DNA of 64,000 nucleotides from an uncultured Steroidobacter sp. Its GTDB lineage: Bacteria > Pseudomonadota > Gammaproteobacteria > Steroidobacterales > Steroidobacteraceae. The notes below the pieces were generated by a model. It saw only the letters and a program-made list of their open reading frames with translations, had not been told where the DNA came from and did not search any database. Made by a program: the position numbers and the translations under genes. Location: positions 47,216-111,215 of the forward strand of contig NZ_CALFXI010000035.1 of the NCBI RefSeq assembly GCF_937958065.1. Direction: 5' to 3'. Of the stretch, positions 45,520 to 55,439 are shown piece after piece (position 1 is the first letter of the stretch; each line of letters begins with the position of its first letter).

Positions 45520-48179
45520 GCTGCCTTCCGCGCACGCAAAGCGCGCCGGCGCTGCCGGAGCAGCAGGAGACTGGGCAGGAACACGAGCGCGCAGAACAAG
45601 GCCAGCCCCAGACCGAGCGCGAGCACGAGCCCGAGGCTCCTCGTGCCCGGATGCGAAGACCACATGAGATTGCCGAAGCTGGCCACCGTGATGAGCCCAC
45701 CCGACAGCACGGCACGCGCCGCGCCAGATTGAAAGATCTTCGTTCCAATATCGCTGGCGCGTCCGCGCTGGACGATATAAACACCGTAGTCGATCCCCAC
45801 TCCGAGGATCAGCGGCAAGGCAATCACATTGGCGAAGTTGAGCTTCATATCGAAGATCACCATGATGGCCAGCGTGAGCGTCATGGCCGCTGCGAGCGGC
45901 AGCAGCGCGAGCAGCGCATCGACCACGTTGCGCAGCAAGACCAGCAGCAGGATCGAGATCGCAACCAACGAATAGAGGAATGCCGTCCGGAACGCCGAGA
46001 CCACGGCGTGGCCGGACTCCAGGCTGATCAGCGCCGGACCGACCGCATTGGGCGCCACCTCGCGCACTTGATCGACGAACCGTTGCATGCGCTCGGTGTT
46101 GTCCAGCAGCTCGCGCGGCCAGATCTCGACCCGATGCATCCCGTTGTCACTGATCCAGCGCGAAACCAGCGAGCGTGGCAGGTCGGCGAGCGATACTGGC
46201 TCGGCCTGCAGACTCTCGGTCAACGCATCGAGGCGTGCGGGAAGTGTGCCGAGCACGCTCTCGCGCAGAGATTGCAGCAGGCGCTCGCCACCGACCTCTC
46301 CTGCTGCATTCATCTGCACCTGAAAACGTTGCAGCTCGGTCAGCAGCGCCTTGGCATTCGCGACCAGCGCTGAATCGGGCTGCTGACTGGTCCGCTGGAG
46401 TTCCTTTACGAGCGCTTCAAGGCTCTCGCGGTCATCCGGACGCGCGATGATCGCCGGCTTCTCGCCGCCGCTCTCGAACTGCGGGCCGAGCACCAGCGCG
46501 AGGTCGCCGATGATCGCCAGCTTCTCGGGCTGCTGCTGCGGAATGAAATCATTGATGCTCATCGCCCGTGCTACCAGCGGCAGCGCCTGGATCTTCTCTA
46601 CCAGCGATTGCGCGGACTGCGCGTCCGGCGTCAACGCCGACAGCGTGATGGTCGGAACGTCCGGATTGGACTGCAGGCGACGAAACGTCGCGACCGATTC
46701 CGAGCGCGGATCGCGCAAGTTGAGTGGATCCGGGTCGAAGGTTACGCGAGGCGCGAGCAGCAGCCCGACGAGGAGCGCGAGTGCTCCTACGGCGAGCACG
46801 ACGTGCGCGCGACCCGCGGGCCAGTGGAGCAATCGCGACAGCAGATCCTCCTGCTCCAGCACCAGCTGCACTTTCTTTGCGCGAGGACGCCACACCGTCA
46901 ATAGCGCGGGCAGCAACGTCAGCGTGCTGAGAACAGCGGCCACCATACCAAACGCCGTGATGACGCCGAGCTCGGCGATGGCGGTGAACGAAGTCGGTAC
47001 AAAGGCGAGAAATCCCGCCGAGGCACTCGCCACGCAGACCAGCATGAAACCGCCCACAAAACAGGCGGCGAGCGGCATGGCATCGCGCTGTGGCACGTGC
47101 TGGCCGAGCAGCTCGCGATACTCCATGCACAAGTAGAGCGCGTAGTTGATACCCAGCCCGACGTAGAGCACGCCCACGGCGATCGAGATCAGATTCAGAT
47201 GTCCGATCGCCAGCGAGGCGAACGCCGCGGTGACCAGCAGCCCGAACAGCACTGTGGCGAGCGTGGCCGCGACGAGCGCGAACGAGCGCAACGTCAGATA
47301 AAGCAGCACGATCACCGCCGCGAGCGCCCCGATCAATGCCAGGCCCGCACCTCGGGCGGTGCTCATCAACTCTTCGTCTTCCATCGCGACCGACCCGGTG
47401 AGCCGCACGGTCACATCATGGTCGGGGGTCAGTTGCAGTTGCGCGGCGATCGAGCGCACCGTGCTGATGACATTGTGTGCCGGCCGAAGGCTCGCGTAAT
47501 CCAGGTTGGGCGCCAGCTCGATGAAGCGCATCGCCGTGGGTCCGGCTACATCCCCGGCAGGCATCGTCAGCTCGCTCCACGACAATCGATGGAACCGCTG
47601 CTCGCGCGCGGCTGCAACTGCTTCGGCGATCCTCGGCAGCGCCGCCGCGATCTGCGGAGCATCGGCGGGCCTCTCCAGCGCCCGACCGAGCAGCGTGAAC
47701 AAACCATGCAGGCTCAGATCGGCGCGCAACGCACCCAGGAAAGGTTGCGCCCGGGTGAGGTCATCCGACAGGGTCTGCAGACTCGGCAAATCCAGATACA
47801 GCAGCCCGTTGCGGCGAAAGAACGGCTCGGTTTCGAGCGCGAACACGTCGTTGATCACGTCCTTGCGAGCAGACAGTGCCGGAACCAGCTTCCGCTGCGC
47901 TTCGTCGGCCAGTTCCGGCGCGTGACTCTCGATGACGACGACCAGTGAGCTGCTGAGATCGGGGAACAGCTGATCGAGCTCCATGACCATGCGACGCCAA
48001 GGGAGCTTTTCGGAGATCAGATTCTCCGAGTTCGTATCTACGATGAGGTTACCCTGCACATAGATCGCGCAAACTATGGCGAGCGCGGCGGCGAGCAACA
48101 GAACGATGCGAGCACGCCTCTGGCTGCCCTGCACCCATCTGCGCAGAACGTTCTCGCACGCCTGACGCGTCGTCGTCAC
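45516..48179 (-). CDS. hpnN: hopanoid RND/MMPL transporter HpnN
   Basis: 887 residues with the MMPL layout: one N-terminal membrane helix, a periplasmic loop (about 45-270), a block of five to six helices (about 270-440), a second loop (about 490-710) and a second helix block (about 720-880). Known HpnN proteins move hopanoids to the outer membrane. GTG start at 48179 overlapping the hpnG stop (GTGA). Segments such as GVLYVGLGINYALYLCMEY and ILGVGIDYGVYIVQRGR mark the two helix blocks. Confidence 0.95.
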   Translation of the reverse strand: MTTTRQACENVLRRWVQGSQRRARIVLLLAAALAIVCAIYVQGNLIVDTNSENLISEKLPWRRMVMELDQLFPDLSSSLVVVIESHAPELADEAQRKLVPALSARKDVINDVFALETEPFFRRNGLLYLDLPSLQTLSDDLTRAQPFLGALRADLSLHGLFTLLGRALERPADAPQIAAALPRIAEAVAAAREQRFHRLSWSELTMPAGDVAGPTAMRFIELAPNLDYASLRPAHNVISTVRSIAAQLQLTPDHDVTVRLTGSVAMEDEELMSTARGAGLALIGALAAVIVLLYLTLRSFALVAATLATVLFGLLVTAAFASLAIGHLNLISIAVGVLYVGLGINYALYLCMEYRELLGQHVPQRDAMPLAACFVGGFMLVCVASASAGFLAFVPTSFTAIAELGVITAFGMVAAVLSTLTLLPALLTVWRPRAKKVQLVLEQEDLLSRLLHWPAGRAHVVLAVGALALLVGLLLAPRVTFDPDPLNLRDPRSESVATFRRLQSNPDVPTITLSALTPDAQSAQSLVEKIQALPLVARAMSINDFIPQQQPEKLAIIGDLALVLGPQFESGGEKPAIIARPDDRESLEALVKELQRTSQQPDSALVANAKALLTELQRFQVQMNAAGEVGGERLLQSLRESVLGTLPARLDALTESLQAEPVSLADLPRSLVSRWISDNGMHRVEIWPRELLDNTERMQRFVDQVREVAPNAVGPALISLESGHAVVSAFRTAFLYSLVAISILLLVLLRNVVDALLALLPLAAAMTLTLAIMVIFDMKLNFANVIALPLILGVGIDYGVYIVQRGRASDIGTKIFQSGAARAVLSGGLITVASFGNLMWSSHPGTRSLGLVLALGLGLALFCALVFLPSLLLLRQRRRALRARKAA

Positions 48180-48898
48180 ATCGTCACCTCCGCACCGCTC
48201 GGATGGAGATGGGGCCTGCCCACGACGGCGGCCGCTATGAGTGCTCGCCGCGCTTCACGATAGTTGTTGCGCAGGCCGAGCAACTGCTGGAGAGTTCGCG
48301 GAGACCGCGCCACTTCGCGCCAGAACAGCATCCAGCGCAAGTTGCCATCGGGGCCAATGGCATCCGCGATTGCCCGCGGCATCTGCTCGTCCGATGTATC
48401 GAGCACGGCGCGGACGGCCAAAAAAGGAATTTTCGAGGCCCGGGCCACTCGGGCGATGGCTGCACTCTCCATGTCCACCGCGATCGCTCCGCTGTCACGG
48501 AAGTGCCTCGCTTTGCTCTGCGTGTCCGCGAGTATCAGCGAGGTGCTGAGCAATGGTGAGCAACGAACGGTCTGCTGTCCGGCAATTCGATCGGACAACG
48601 CCTCGCGCCAATCTTCATCCGTGTCGAAGACGGATCCATCGGCGCATACAATCCGATCGGGCAGCACGAGCGTCCCGCACGTCAGATGCGGCGCAAGGCC
48701 ACCTGCGTAGCCCCAACTCACCAACGCACCGGCGCCTGCATTCACGGCGGCAATCGCTGCCCTGCCAGCGGCTGCAGCGCCGATGCCCGCGATGCTGATC
48801 AGGACACCGTGAGTCATCGAGGTGTCTCCGTGTCCGAAGGCCGGACGCAGCGTACGTGCCTCCGACGCGAGCGCGGTGATGAATCCGGTGCACTTCAC
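48176..48898 (-). CDS. hpnG: adenosylhopane nucleosidase/phosphorylase HpnG
   Basis: 240 residues, purine/MTA phosphorylase fold. Removes adenine from adenosylhopane made by HpnH, giving ribosylhopane (or its phosphate). Family pieces: SWGYAGGLAPHLTCGTLVLPD, VDMESAAIARVA and LAVRAVLDTSDEQMP. The start is a GTG at 48898 overlapping the shc stop (GTGA); the family N-terminus GFITALASEARTL begins right after it. The frame continues upstream to 49648 but only as shc read out of frame. Confidence 0.93.
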   Translation of the reverse strand: MKCTGFITALASEARTLRPAFGHGDTSMTHGVLISIAGIGAAAAGRAAIAAVNAGAGALVSWGYAGGLAPHLTCGTLVLPDRIVCADGSVFDTDEDWREALSDRIAGQQTVRCSPLLSTSLILADTQSKARHFRDSGAIAVDMESAAIARVARASKIPFLAVRAVLDTSDEQMPRAIADAIGPDGNLRWMLFWREVARSPRTLQQLLGLRNNYREARRALIAAAVVGRPHLHPSGAEVTM

Positions 48899-50871
48899 TC
48901 CGCCGTATTGCCGAGCGAATTGCGATACCTGGCCAGCGTCCATAGGGGGAAATAGGCGGAGTAACCGTGGTATTTGAGATAGAACACGCGCGGAAATCCC
49001 GGCGCGGTGGCGCTCGGATCCTCCCAGAGTCCATCGGCCTGCTGCGTCCGTAGTAGATAAGCAATGCCTCGTGCCACCACAGGCGAGCGCTGCGCACCAG
49101 CGGCCAGCAAAGCCAGCAGCGCCCATGCAGTCTGATACGGAGTGCTGCGAGACATCTGCCCGGCAAGCGATCGATCGAAATAACTGTCGTTGGTTTCCCC
49201 CCAGCCGCCATCGCTGTGCTGCATGCGTTCCAGCCAGCCCAGTGCGCGCTGCACGGCCGGATCCTCCGGGCCAATGCCGGCGTAACAGAACGCTGTCAGC
49301 ACTGACCAGGTACCATAGATGTAGTTGGTGCCCCAACGTCCGAACCAGCAGCCCTCCGGTTCCTGCTCCTTGCGCAGAAAGTGAATCGCGCGATCGAGCG
49401 CCGTGCGGTCCTGCGCGCGTTGCAGCTGTGTCAATAACGTTACGACACGCGCGCTGACATCGCTCGTCGGTGGATCGAGCAACGCGCCGTGATCGGCGAA
49501 CGGAATCAGATTGAGGTAGTAGTACGTGTTGTCGACATCGAAGGCAGCAAAGCCGCCATTGCGACTTTGCATCACCACCAGCCAGTCGGCGGCCCGCTCG
49601 ATGTTGCGGCGATAGTCCGCACACGCCGCCGATTGCCTCATCGCCCACGCGACCACCGCCGTGTCGTCCAGATCCGGGTAGTAATCGTTGCGATACTGGA
49701 AAGCCCAGCCCCCGCCGGAACGCACGGATCTGCTCGCGCGCCAGTCTGCGGGCTGATCATCGGCCGTCTGCAGCGGCTGCAGCCAACGCAGTCCGCGTTC
49801 GACAGCCTTCAACGATGTAGCACTACCCTCCTCTTGCAAGGCGAGACAGGCGAGGCCCGTATCCCACACCGGCGACACGCAAGGTTGGCAGTAGGCATCG
49901 TCGCCGCGGTCGATGAGCAGCTTCTGCAGGGCCGTCTTCGCGAGGCGACGCTGCGGATCATTCTCGTCGTGGCCCAGCAGGGCCAACGCTTCCAACGCAT
50001 TCACCATCGCAGGAAAGATCGCACCGAGCCCGTGCTCGCCGTTGAGGCGCGCGACGATCCACGTCCGCGCACGTTCGAGCGCACGCTCGCGCACGCTTGG
50101 CGGCACCGCGCCGTCGCACGCAGCCGCGAGTCGATCGAACACACGGAAGCAGCGACTGAGCCCGCCACGCGACGGCGGAAAGTAATGTCTCTCCTGCTCG
50201 GGATCGATGAGGAACAGCTCCCGCACGTCGATGCCGCGCGGGTTCTTTGCTCGCGGCCGCAGGGTACAGAGCACTGAGAGCGGCACCATGACGGTTCGCG
50301 ACCAGTAGGACACCTTGTCGAGATGGAACACGAACCACTTGGGCAACAGCACGATCTCGACCGGCACATAAGGCACAGCCCGCCATGGAACCTGACCGAA
50401 CAGCGCCAGCGTGATGCGCGTGAACACGTTGGCGCGTGCGGCTCCGCCATGTTGCAGGATGGCCGCGCGAGCCCTTCGCATGTGAGCTGCATCCACGCTG
50501 TCGCCAACGAGCTTGAGTGCGTAGTACACCTTCACACTGCAGCTCATGTCGAAGCCGCCGTCTGGGTAGAGCGGCCAACCGCCATGCGCCGCTTGATGCG
50601 CGCGCAAGTAGCGCGCGATCTTCTGTTCCAGCGCGGCGTCGATCTCGCCGAGGTAATGCAGCATCAAGATGTACTCGGCTGGAATGGTGCAATCTGCCTC
50701 CAGCTCGAATACCCAGTGCCCTTCGGGCGCCTGCCTGCGCAGTAATGCGTCGCGCGCCGCACGGATGCCTCGTTGCAACTGTTCGGGATCGACGCCAGAG
50801 GTCCGGCTCGCAGGAATCGTCGATGCGGCGTCTACAACTTCCGCGATGGCGGATCCGACTGGCTGTTTCAT
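48895..50871 (-). CDS. shc: squalene-hopene cyclase
   Basis: 658 residues, full length. Cyclises squalene to hopene and hopanol at the inner membrane. Catalytic DxDD motif is present in YYPDLDDTAVV; several QW repeats are visible, such as GHWVFELEADCTIPAEYI, GCWFGRWGTNYIYGTWSVL and DGGWGETNDSYFD. The DxDD motif separates it from oxidosqualene cyclases. It follows the squalene synthase gene by 18 bases and overlaps hpnG. AGGA lies about seven bases before the ATG. Confidence 0.97.
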   Translation of the reverse strand: MKQPVGSAIAEVVDAASTIPASRTSGVDPEQLQRGIRAARDALLRRQAPEGHWVFELEADCTIPAEYILMLHYLGEIDAALEQKIARYLRAHQAAHGGWPLYPDGGFDMSCSVKVYYALKLVGDSVDAAHMRRARAAILQHGGAARANVFTRITLALFGQVPWRAVPYVPVEIVLLPKWFVFHLDKVSYWSRTVMVPLSVLCTLRPRAKNPRGIDVRELFLIDPEQERHYFPPSRGGLSRCFRVFDRLAAACDGAVPPSVRERALERARTWIVARLNGEHGLGAIFPAMVNALEALALLGHDENDPQRRLAKTALQKLLIDRGDDAYCQPCVSPVWDTGLACLALQEEGSATSLKAVERGLRWLQPLQTADDQPADWRASRSVRSGGGWAFQYRNDYYPDLDDTAVVAWAMRQSAACADYRRNIERAADWLVVMQSRNGGFAAFDVDNTYYYLNLIPFADHGALLDPPTSDVSARVVTLLTQLQRAQDRTALDRAIHFLRKEQEPEGCWFGRWGTNYIYGTWSVLTAFCYAGIGPEDPAVQRALGWLERMQHSDGGWGETNDSYFDRSLAGQMSRSTPYQTAWALLALLAAGAQRSPVVARGIAYLLRTQQADGLWEDPSATAPGFPRVFYLKYHGYSAYFPLWTLARYRNSLGNTAE

Positions 50872-50889
50872 CCCGTGTCCTGGCGCGCG

Positions 50890-52044
50890 TTACCAAATAT
50901 CGGAACGGTCGCACAGCGGGGCTCGGCTGAGCGCGGGATCCGGGCGGATCACGGCACGCTGCAGTGGGAGTCCCTGCGCCGCTTGCTCGAACAGCAAATG
51001 CAGCATCCGATCGCTCTCGACTGCGACATCGGTCAGCACCTTGGTGGTGAATACCGCGGTACGCGCGATCTTGACCTGCGCGCCGCCGGTAAATCGCGGG
51101 TTGTGATTGATCTTGCGCAAGGTCAGCAGCGCCATGCCGATGGCCAGCAGACAGAAGCGCCGGATACCGGCCTGTGTCGTCGGCACGGCCAGCGTGAATG
51201 ACAAGGCGTTGCGAAGATGCGCATGGGCGATACCGACGAGATCACGCAAGCCCGCGGCAAACTCGGCGGACTCGTGAGAGCTCGGCAGTTGCGCCACATC
51301 GAGGCGATAGCGATCGAACACTTCGCGCGGCAACCAGCACGAGCCTCGACCGCGATCCTCCCATATGTCCTTCAGGATGTTCGTCATCTGCAGCCCCTGC
51401 CCGAACGACACTGCAAGAGGGAACACCTCCCGCTGCTTGCGCGCGAACTCGGCACAATGCGCGCAGAACAACTCGGTCAGCATCTCGCCGACGCAGCCGG
51501 CGACGACGTAGCAGTACGAGTCGAGATCCTGCATTCGTTCGAGCCCGCTCAGGCTGGCGTTCTCCTGATACTCATACATCCCTCGGCACATGATGCACAG
51601 ACAGCGCTCGATCGCGCGTCGTTCGTTCGTGCTCAACGAGTGGGTCAGACGCACGATGCGATCGAGATTGCCGAGCAGATCGCGCTCGGCAGGCGAGGTG
51701 TGGTCCGACAGCAAGGGCGTGATTTCCTGCGCCAGCGCGCGCGGCTCGACCTCGCCGCACACGCTGCCGGCAAATCGCTCCAGCAAACCGAACTTGGTAC
51801 GCGACGCGATCTGCGGCTCATCTTCGATGGTGTCGGCGATGCGGCATAACAGATAGGCCGTGGTGACCGACTTGCGCAGCGGCAGCGGCAGCTCCGGAAT
51901 CGTCAGCGAGAACGTTCTCGAAACCAGCGGCAGGATGTATTCCTGGTATAGCTCGTCGGTGGATCCGTTATCTGCGAGCTCACCGGAATGGGGATGAAAC
52001 GGGAGCGGCGAGCGCCGCAGCAGGATGGAAGTTGCGCGGACCAT
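50890..52044 (-). CDS. squalene synthase (one-enzyme type)
   Basis: 384 residues, trans-isoprenyl diphosphate synthase fold. Asp-rich motifs ADTIEDE (about 72-78) and NILKDIWEDRGRGSCWLP; SRTFSLTIPELP and YCYVVAGCVGEMLTELF fit squalene synthase. The length and the conserved YCYVVAGCVGE segment are closer to single-enzyme squalene synthases than to the shorter HpnC/HpnD pair, and no hpnC, hpnD or hpnE lies in the cluster. It should join two farnesyl diphosphates and reduce the product with NADPH. ATG 52044 is chosen for GAGGAG six bases upstream. First gene of the unit leading to hpnA. Confidence 0.88.
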   Translation of the reverse strand: MVRATSILLRRSPLPFHPHSGELADNGSTDELYQEYILPLVSRTFSLTIPELPLPLRKSVTTAYLLCRIADTIEDEPQIASRTKFGLLERFAGSVCGEVEPRALAQEITPLLSDHTSPAERDLLGNLDRIVRLTHSLSTNERRAIERCLCIMCRGMYEYQENASLSGLERMQDLDSYCYVVAGCVGEMLTELFCAHCAEFARKQREVFPLAVSFGQGLQMTNILKDIWEDRGRGSCWLPREVFDRYRLDVAQLPSSHESAEFAAGLRDLVGIAHAHLRNALSFTLAVPTTQAGIRRFCLLAIGMALLTLRKINHNPRFTGGAQVKIARTAVFTTKVLTDVAVESDRMLHLLFEQAAQGLPLQRAVIRPDPALSRAPLCDRSDIW

Positions 52045-52308
52045 GATGGCTCCTCGATGGCAGCCATGGAGGACGACACTCAAAAATGCGTGACGCTGCG
52101 AATTGATCCGCACTCCCTCGTGCGCTCGCTGGCGCGTCGCGACAGGAATATCGAGGGAAGACTGCTGCGGCTCAGGGAATGGACGACGGCTGAGTGCGTG
52201 CGTCAGCGGATGACCACGCTCGCGCTCCGCAAGACCGCGGCCAAAAGAAACATTGCTCCAACGCTCGCCAGCCCCGTTCCAATGAGCTGGCGACTGGTTC
52301 GATTGGCG

Positions 52309-53058
52309 CTACGACAGACGAAACGGCGCGACAAACCTGATGCCGATGGAATGGATGATCAGCAGCGGCAGCTCCAGGCCCTGCGCGGCGGCCTTGTCTC
52401 GCAAGCGACGTAATGCGGCGTCCAGGCCCCGGTTCTCCGGTCCGGGCATCCCGTAGCCCATGATTGCCGCGAGCGACGCTCGTGACACCGGCTCTCCCGC
52501 CGCTTTGATGAATTGCTCCAGGAGCAAAACCTCGCGTCCCGACAGCACGATGGAAACGCCCCGGGGCGACAACAGCAATTTTCGGGCGACATCGAGCGTC
52601 CATGCAGAATGGTCAGCGCCGCTCTGCGCTGGCGTGCCGCGCGCGTCCCGGACCCTGCGAGCAAGATTGCGTACCGCGAGCAGCAGCTCTTCGCTGTCGA
52701 CGGGCTTGGTCATGTATAGATCGGCGCCTTCCGCGTAGCCTTGGCGCCGATCATGGTGCCCCACCCGGGCTGTGAGGATGATCACGCCGGGGCGCGCTTC
52801 ACCGCGTGCCAGCCCTCGCGCCAGCTCGAACCCGCTCGCATCGGGCAGATTCACGTCGATGATGGCTACATCGATGGGCGACGCGCGCAGCGCTTCGAAA
52901 AAAGTTCTGGCCGAGTCCGCCTGGGCCACCTCTATTCCATTGAGCCGCAGGTTCTCCGCCAGGGCCTCGCGCAGCTCATGGTCATCTTCGACCAACGCTA
53001 CGCGCACCCCGTCGTGAGCACGCGTGACTGGTTGTTCAACAGGAGAGTTTGTCATCAT
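52309..53058 (-). CDS. OmpR/PhoB-type response regulator
   Basis: 249 residues. Receiver domain (about 17-135) with acidic pair ED25-D26, phospho-acceptor Asp in IIDVNLPDASG, Thr in ILTARVG and Lys in MTKPVD. C-terminal winged helix (about 150-245) with SGREVLLLEQF and DAALRRLRDKA. It is divergent from the 7TM-DISM kinase gene, with about 110 bases between starts, so the two are probably a cognate pair. It lies 264 bases upstream of the squalene synthase gene, which makes the sqs-shc-hpn unit a possible target; this is inference. Confidence 0.92.
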   Translation of the reverse strand: MMTNSPVEQPVTRAHDGVRVALVEDDHELREALAENLRLNGIEVAQADSARTFFEALRASPIDVAIIDVNLPDASGFELARGLARGEARPGVIILTARVGHHDRRQGYAEGADLYMTKPVDSEELLLAVRNLARRVRDARGTPAQSGADHSAWTLDVARKLLLSPRGVSIVLSGREVLLLEQFIKAAGEPVSRASLAAIMGYGMPGPENRGLDAALRRLRDKAAAQGLELPLLIIHSIGIRFVAPFRLS

Positions 53059-53170
53059 ATCAGCGCCTGATCTTCCACCGCGGTGGCCCGCGACGGAGCC
53101 GATTGCATCTCACGGGCCGAAGCCCTTTCGAGCGACCTTGATGTTTGGACCTTACCTGATCGCGACAGGC

Positions 53171-55189
53171 ATGCAGAAGTGGGTGCATGCGCTCTTTGCT
53201 GGCCTCGTCACGATCGTTGCGATTCTCAGTTCCGGCGGCCCTGCGGCTGCGGAGCCGTTGACTATACAGACGGCGCCCAAGCTCAGCATGGAACTGCTCC
53301 GCGATCCGTCGCGCGAGTTCACCTTCGAGGACGTTCGGGGCAGCGACGCCCCCTTCGCCAGACTCGGCGGAACCAGCATCAATCTCGGGTTCACGCGTGA
53401 TGCGGCCTGGCTGCGACTGACCCTGCAGAGTGCCGAGGATCGCGCCATTCTACTGGCGCTGACGCCGACCTTCGTCGACGAGCTCGATGTCTATGTCATG
53501 GGCCCGGACCGGGAAAGCCCGGGCTCCCCTGTCTCGCATCTGGCGCTGGGCGACCATCAACCCCTGCCCGACGATGCTCTGTCGGGGCTCGAGAACGTGA
53601 TCCCGCTCGAGCTCACCGCCAACGTACCGACGCAGATTTTCATACGCGTGGCGGCCGTCAACTCGTCACTGAACCTGACGGCATCGGTCTATTCCCCGAG
53701 CAGTCACACGCTGCGCACGGCGGTGTCGGGGCTGGCCGCCGGCGCGTGGTTCGGCGGCATGGCGGTCCTGCTGATCATTCAGCTGGTGTTTTTCTACTTC
53801 GATCGCAAGCCCTATTTCGTGTTGTTGGCCTTCTCGACCTTCATGGCCATGCTCGTCTATATGGGCACGCTCGGCCTGTCGCGGCTCTTCCTGTTTCCCG
53901 ACGGCGGCACCGGCAACGACCTGTTCACGGCCGCCACGAGCTGGTTCGGACTCACGGCCAGTGCCTTGGCCGGCGCGAGCATTCTCGAGCTGCGGCAGCG
54001 GGCCCCCTGGCTCAACCGCATCTTCCTCGCCGGTGCGGTGATCGGCGTGATGGGGGTTGCTTTCGCCTTCGCCGGCGCGAATCTGGTGTTTGCGCGTGTC
54101 ACATACACGACCATCATCGTGCTGGCGACCCTCGGCGCCATTCAAGCAGTCCGTACCGCAAGCAACGACGACAGCGGCTCTCACTTGCGAGCCAGCGCGT
54201 TCTGCATCCTTTGGCTCGGCCTGGCCGCAACTATCGCCCAGCGCACCGGAATAGGCTCCTTGCCCGACTGGGTGGCCCACAGTTACGGCGTGAGCTGCAT
54301 CATTCAGACCATCCTTCTGACCGGCGCGCTCGGTGTTCGCCTCCGCGCTGCCGAAGCGGCAAACCGCGCCATGCGAGAGAAAGCACTGCTCGCGGCTCAG
54401 GCTGCGGAACAGCATGCGAACCGGCTGGTGGAGGACAAGACGCGCGAACTTGCAACCGCCAAGCACGTGGCCGAAGAGGCGCTGCGCGCGGAGCTGGCAT
54501 CCCAGCAGCAGCAGGTGCGCTTCATGGAAGTGATCAGCCATCAATACCGAACGCCGCTCGCAGCCATCCGGTCGCACATCGATAACATCGGCCTGAGCCT
54601 GCACGCCGATGACGACGTCAACCGGCGCCGGCTCGAGCGGGTTCGCAGCGGCATCGCGCGGCTGGTGGAGGTTCTAGAAGTGAACCTGTCGCGCAGTCGC
54701 CTGCAGGGCTCCTGGTTCCAACCCGAGCCCGTGGTCCTCTCGCCCGCCGCTGTCGTCGATCTGGCTTGCACGCGGGCACGCGATCTTCTGCAGTGTCAGC
54801 TGCAGATCCAGATCACCGCCGAAGCCGAACGAGCCCGGATCCTGGCGGATGCCGGCATGCTGGAGATCGCCCTCATCAATCTGATCGAGAACGCGGTGAA
54901 ATACGCGCGGCCCGGCAGCAGGGAACCCGTGTCTCTGCGCTGCCTCGTCGAGGATGGCAAGGTCATCGTCCTGGTCGAGGACCAGGGCATCGGCATTCCG
55001 GCCGGTGAAATAGAATCCGTGCTTCGTCATTCCGTGCGCGGCTCGAATGCACGCGCCATCGCCGGCACCGGCACCGGCCTGTCGCTGGTTTCGCGCATCG
55101 TCACCGTTCACCAGGGGACGGTCGAAATCCAGAGCGAAGAAGGACACGGCACGGTGGTGAAGATCGTATTGCCGATCCACCCAGTCTGA
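53171..55189 (+). CDS. 7TM-DISM sensor histidine kinase
   Basis: About 672 residues. Signal peptide (1-27, ending PAAA), a periplasmic 7TMR-DISMED2-type beta domain (about 30-185), seven membrane helices (about 190-395), a coiled coil (about 400-460), then HisKA with the phospho-acceptor His in VISHQYRTPLAAIR and a HATPase domain (NLIENAVKYA, DQGIGIP, GTGTGLSLV). It senses an unknown periplasmic ligand, often a carbohydrate in this class. ATG 53171 gives a clean signal peptide; ATG 53141 is possible. Divergent partner of the OmpR-type regulator. Confidence 0.92.
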   Translation: MQKWVHALFAGLVTIVAILSSGGPAAAEPLTIQTAPKLSMELLRDPSREFTFEDVRGSDAPFARLGGTSINLGFTRDAAWLRLTLQSAEDRAILLALTPTFVDELDVYVMGPDRESPGSPVSHLALGDHQPLPDDALSGLENVIPLELTANVPTQIFIRVAAVNSSLNLTASVYSPSSHTLRTAVSGLAAGAWFGGMAVLLIIQLVFFYFDRKPYFVLLAFSTFMAMLVYMGTLGLSRLFLFPDGGTGNDLFTAATSWFGLTASALAGASILELRQRAPWLNRIFLAGAVIGVMGVAFAFAGANLVFARVTYTTIIVLATLGAIQAVRTASNDDSGSHLRASAFCILWLGLAATIAQRTGIGSLPDWVAHSYGVSCIIQTILLTGALGVRLRAAEAANRAMREKALLAAQAAEQHANRLVEDKTRELATAKHVAEEALRAELASQQQQVRFMEVISHQYRTPLAAIRSHIDNIGLSLHADDDVNRRRLERVRSGIARLVEVLEVNLSRSRLQGSWFQPEPVVLSPAAVVDLACTRARDLLQCQLQIQITAEAERARILADAGMLEIALINLIENAVKYARPGSREPVSLRCLVEDGKVIVLVEDQGIGIPAGEIESVLRHSVRGSNARAIAGTGTGLSLVSRIVTVHQGTVEIQSEEGHGTVVKIVLPIHPV

Positions 55190-55248
55190 TTCCCCCTCAC
55201 CTCGACCCCGGGCATCGTTCGAATGCAACACAAAGGAACGTGATGTAA

Positions 55249-55272
55249 CGCCAGGAAACGAAACTCCTGGCG
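55249..55272. terminator. perfect hairpin between kinase and autotransporter
   Basis: CGCCAGGA, an 8-base loop, then TCCTGGCG, about 60 bases after the kinase stop. No T run follows. It may end the kinase transcript or form part of the autotransporter leader. Confidence 0.5.
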
Positions 55273-55439
55273 CGCGACGCAGGCGCTTGCTCATTCATCT
55301 GAAATCGAGAGACCGGGCAAGGTTTTGCAGTGCTGCCGAATGTATCAACGCGCCCGGGATGCATCGGGCGATCGAGCGTGCTACCGGGTCCTCGGCCCGA
55401 TGCTTCCTTGATGACCACTCAAGAGGCATTGGCAGAACC

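Noticed and set aside
48895..50871. Sterol (oxidosqualene) cyclase instead of hopene cyclase
   Set aside because: The catalytic motif is DxDD, and all neighbouring genes are hopanoid genes; no squalene epoxidase is present.
52045..52308. Plus-strand frames between squalene synthase and the response regulator
   Set aside because: No family, no binding site, and the frames run into the regulator gene on the other strand.
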